In this document: piece after piece, positions 62,377 through 64,000 of the stretch
How positions within the stretch are numbered: position 1 is the first letter of the stretch
Layout: each line of letters begins with the position of its first letter
Source: Rheinheimera nanhaiensis E407-8
GTDB lineage: Bacteria > Pseudomonadota > Gammaproteobacteria > Enterobacterales > Alteromonadaceae
Assembly (NCBI RefSeq): GCF_000296695.1
Contig: NZ_BAFK01000013.1
Location: 62,001 to 126,000 of the forward strand
Reading direction: 5' to 3'
DNA length: 64,000 bases
The notes under the pieces: generated by a model
The model's input: only the letters and a program-made list of their open reading frames with translations
Databases searched by the model: none
Told to the model about the DNA's origin: nothing
Made by a program: the position numbers and the translations under genes

Positions 62377-63570
62377 TTAGTCTCCCATGCAGTAGGTGGC
62401 CGTGTCGGCAAACACCTGCTTTAACTGGTAACCACCCGTTTGAAAACTGGCGGTAATGCTGTGTAAGGTGCTGACATCGGTCAGGTTTTCCGGCTCGCGC
62501 AGGCACACAGTGCGAAATACTTTTTTCACCTGACACTGGGCAAACGCTGCCGTGTTGGCCAACTCCTGGCCTAAGCTTTTGGCGCCATTGCCCTGGCCCG
62601 GCAGGCTGTTATCCCAGCCCAGTGACATATTCTGGCCCTGGCGCCAGTAGTTCACCCAGCTGTCATCCGGTGTGCGGTAACCATAAGGAAAGCTGCCGGC
62701 ATTAATATGATACTTGGGCTGCACCCGGCTTTGTGTTTGCGCATTTTGCGTGCCGCTTTGCTGGTAAAAAATGCGGCCATTGCTGCCATCTTCGTCAGTA
62801 AACTGGTAATCGTAGTAGGCAAAGGCTTGTGCCAGAGGGTCCATACCGGCATGGCAGCCAACACAGCGGTTGTTGAAGATGCGGCTGTCGCCACCCGGGC
62901 TGCGGCTGACGTCCTGGCGAATGCGGTCGGTCGGCCGGCTGATATCCTGCAGTGGTTCAAGATCAGTACACAGCTGGCTCATCAGCGTAAAACGGAACAT
63001 GGCGCGGTTGGTGCCAAGGTAGAAAAACGCTTTGGCAGCAGCACGGCTGGTCATGACACCGGCAGCGGCCTCGGCCGGAATGCCATTTAAACTGCTTTGC
63101 GAGCGTGGTTCCAGATACTGTGCCAGGTCAACGGCCTGTTGCTCCAGTGCCAGATAATGGGCATTGTTATCGCTCTGGTACGGCGGCAGGCCCAGGTTAT
63201 CGGCACCGACATATAAAATATCGGTTTGCAGCAACTGGCGAAAATCCACTTCATCACGCACCAGGCCAATCACGGTAGCCGTGTAGTCGTTTAATGGCTC
63301 AAACACGTCCAGATCGCGGTTAGTGGCAGGCGCAGCGAACAGCTTTAAGGTCGTGCGGTAGAAATCCGGGTGCTGCATGGCAAGCTCAGCAGCAGCGCGG
63401 GCATTACCCTGCTCAATCAGCGTTTGCATCTGACTTAGGGTGGCGGCATCAGCCGGTACACCTGCCAGCCGTTCATGCAGCCGTTTTGCCTGCTCCAGCG
63501 CGCCGGCCTGCACCGGCGAGCCCTGCAACAGCGCCAGCAGCAAGCTGGATATTATCATCACGTTACGCAT
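62377..63570 (-). CDS. Exported CxxCH protein (DUF1585/1588-like region)
   Basis: 397 aa with a signal peptide (MRNVMIISSLLLALLQGSPVQA). One heme-type motif, NRCVGCHAGMDPLAQAFAYYDYQF, has the CxxCHxxxDPLxxAxxxxD pattern of DUF1588-type planctomycete/myxobacterial cytochromes. The rest (HPDFYRTTLKLFAAPATNRD, PTDRIRQDVSRSPGGDSRIFNN, YGYRTPDDSWVNYWRQG) is family-specific. Start ATG 63570 has GGAGG 6 nt upstream; the longer open frame to 63612 lacks support. Located between the AgmX-like gene and the LamG lipoprotein gene. Confidence 0.72.
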   Translation of the reverse strand: MRNVMIISSLLLALLQGSPVQAGALEQAKRLHERLAGVPADAATLSQMQTLIEQGNARAAAELAMQHPDFYRTTLKLFAAPATNRDLDVFEPLNDYTATVIGLVRDEVDFRQLLQTDILYVGADNLGLPPYQSDNNAHYLALEQQAVDLAQYLEPRSQSSLNGIPAEAAAGVMTSRAAAKAFFYLGTNRAMFRFTLMSQLCTDLEPLQDISRPTDRIRQDVSRSPGGDSRIFNNRCVGCHAGMDPLAQAFAYYDYQFTDEDGSNGRIFYQQSGTQNAQTQSRVQPKYHINAGSFPYGYRTPDDSWVNYWRQGQNMSLGWDNSLPGQGNGAKSLGQELANTAAFAQCQVKKVFRTVCLREPENLTDVSTLHSITASFQTGGYQLKQVFADTATYCMGD

Positions 63571-63584
63571 AAGTTTCCTCCGGT

Positions 63585-64000
63585 TTAGCCCGGTAAAAAT
63601 TCCACTGTCCACTGCGAACGGGTCACTGCCGCCGCTTCGGCACCAAAATTGACCGAACGTAAACGCAGCACTAACGAGCGCTCCAGTTTGGCATCATTCA
63701 GCTCACTGCTTTTAATGCTGACATCCGCCAGACTGCCGTCCGGGTTTATCACTAATTCAAACACCACTTTACCTTTTAACAGCGGGTTGGCCCGAAGCGC
63801 GCGGCTGTACAGCGTGTATAGGCTACTTTTATTCGCTTCCAGCACGCGGCGAATGCCCGCCTCTGAGCGGCCCTGCCCTGCGCTGCTGCCCCCGGCGCTG
63901 CTGTCGGCGGTATTGTTGCCGGCATCTTTGCGGCCCACCGCCGACAAGCCTTTCAGTTCGGTCTCTGCCAGCGCCACACTGCCGGTATCGGCCAGCTCAG
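63585..64000 (-). CDS. AgmX/PglI C-terminal-domain protein (5' end beyond window)
   Basis: The frame stays open to the right edge, so the N-terminus is outside. The visible 130+ residues contain IRRVLEANKSSLYTLYSRALRANPLLKGKVVFELVINPDGSLADVSIKSSELNDAKLERSLVLRLRSVNFG, the TonB-like C-terminal fold of AgmX/PglI proteins from gliding and adhesion systems. A disordered Gly/Ser stretch precedes it. It heads or continues the operon with the cytochrome and Tat genes (14-bp gap downstream). Confidence 0.8.
   Translation of the reverse strand, partial: ELADTGSVALAETELKGLSAVGRKDAGNNTADSSAGGSSAGQGRSEAGIRRVLEANKSSLYTLYSRALRANPLLKGKVVFELVINPDGSLADVSIKSSELNDAKLERSLVLRLRSVNFGAEAAAVTRSQWTVEFLPG

Overview
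The window comes from a Gram-negative gammaproteobacterium. The conserved block alaS-csrA-tRNA-Ser(GCU)-tRNA-Arg(ACG), a sodium-pumping oxaloacetate decarboxylase, PqiABC, MetA/MetJ-type methionine control and the general codon style fit the Alteromonadales/Chromatiaceae neighbourhood (Rheinheimera, Alishewanella or Arsukibacterium-like). The genus is an inference.

1-28 kb is mostly core chromosome: the start of acnA (cut by the window edge), tyrS and mepM (divergent), oadGAB, pqiABC, tRNA-Ser plus two tRNA-Arg with an eroded tandem terminator array, csrA, alaS, recX, a membrane protein, an S46 peptidase homologue whose three catalytic residues all look replaced, a UPF0114/YqhA protein, a very large hybrid sensor kinase, a periplasmic binding-protein-like gene, and a methionine block (metA followed by metH split into two translationally coupled genes) with a MetJ-like operator.

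27.8-31.7 kb is accessory. It holds a gene with the hallmarks of a prokaryotic pentameric ligand-gated ion channel. An AT-richer patch follows, with small membrane-protein ORFs, inverted repeats, a duplicated scrap of the channel gene, and a two-gene module that I read as a Tse2-like ADP-ribosyltransferase-fold toxin with an overlapping Tsi2-like partner.

31.2-55.2 kb, all on the minus strand, is a contractile injection system of the extracellular (eCIS; Afp/PVC/MAC) type. In transcription order it has: DUF4255 (Afp16-like), an unknown protein, sheath, two tube proteins, a tiny DUF5908 gene, LysM tube-initiator-like protein, VgrG-like spike, PAAR tip, gp25, large baseplate J-like protein, fibre-like protein, second baseplate protein, tape-measure (CIS_TMP) and AAA+ ATPase. 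Then come a GH18-like membrane protein with the catalytic Glu apparently replaced, two paralogous DUF4157 cargo candidates with swapped C-terminal modules (one ending in an R-S-E ADP-ribosyltransferase-like domain), and a small co-transcribed partner. Nearly all genes overlap or are separated by under 65 bp, so the locus is probably one long operon. The GC-rich DUF4157 portion joined to an AT-rich toxin portion suggests modular toxin acquisition.

55.5-64 kb holds an ApbE flavin transferase, two tail-to-tail paralogous solute-binding-like genes, and the downstream end of an export/cytochrome operon: AgmX/PglI C-terminal protein (cut by the edge), a CxxCH protein, a multi-CxxCH LamG lipoprotein and a Tat-exported DUF1501-like protein.
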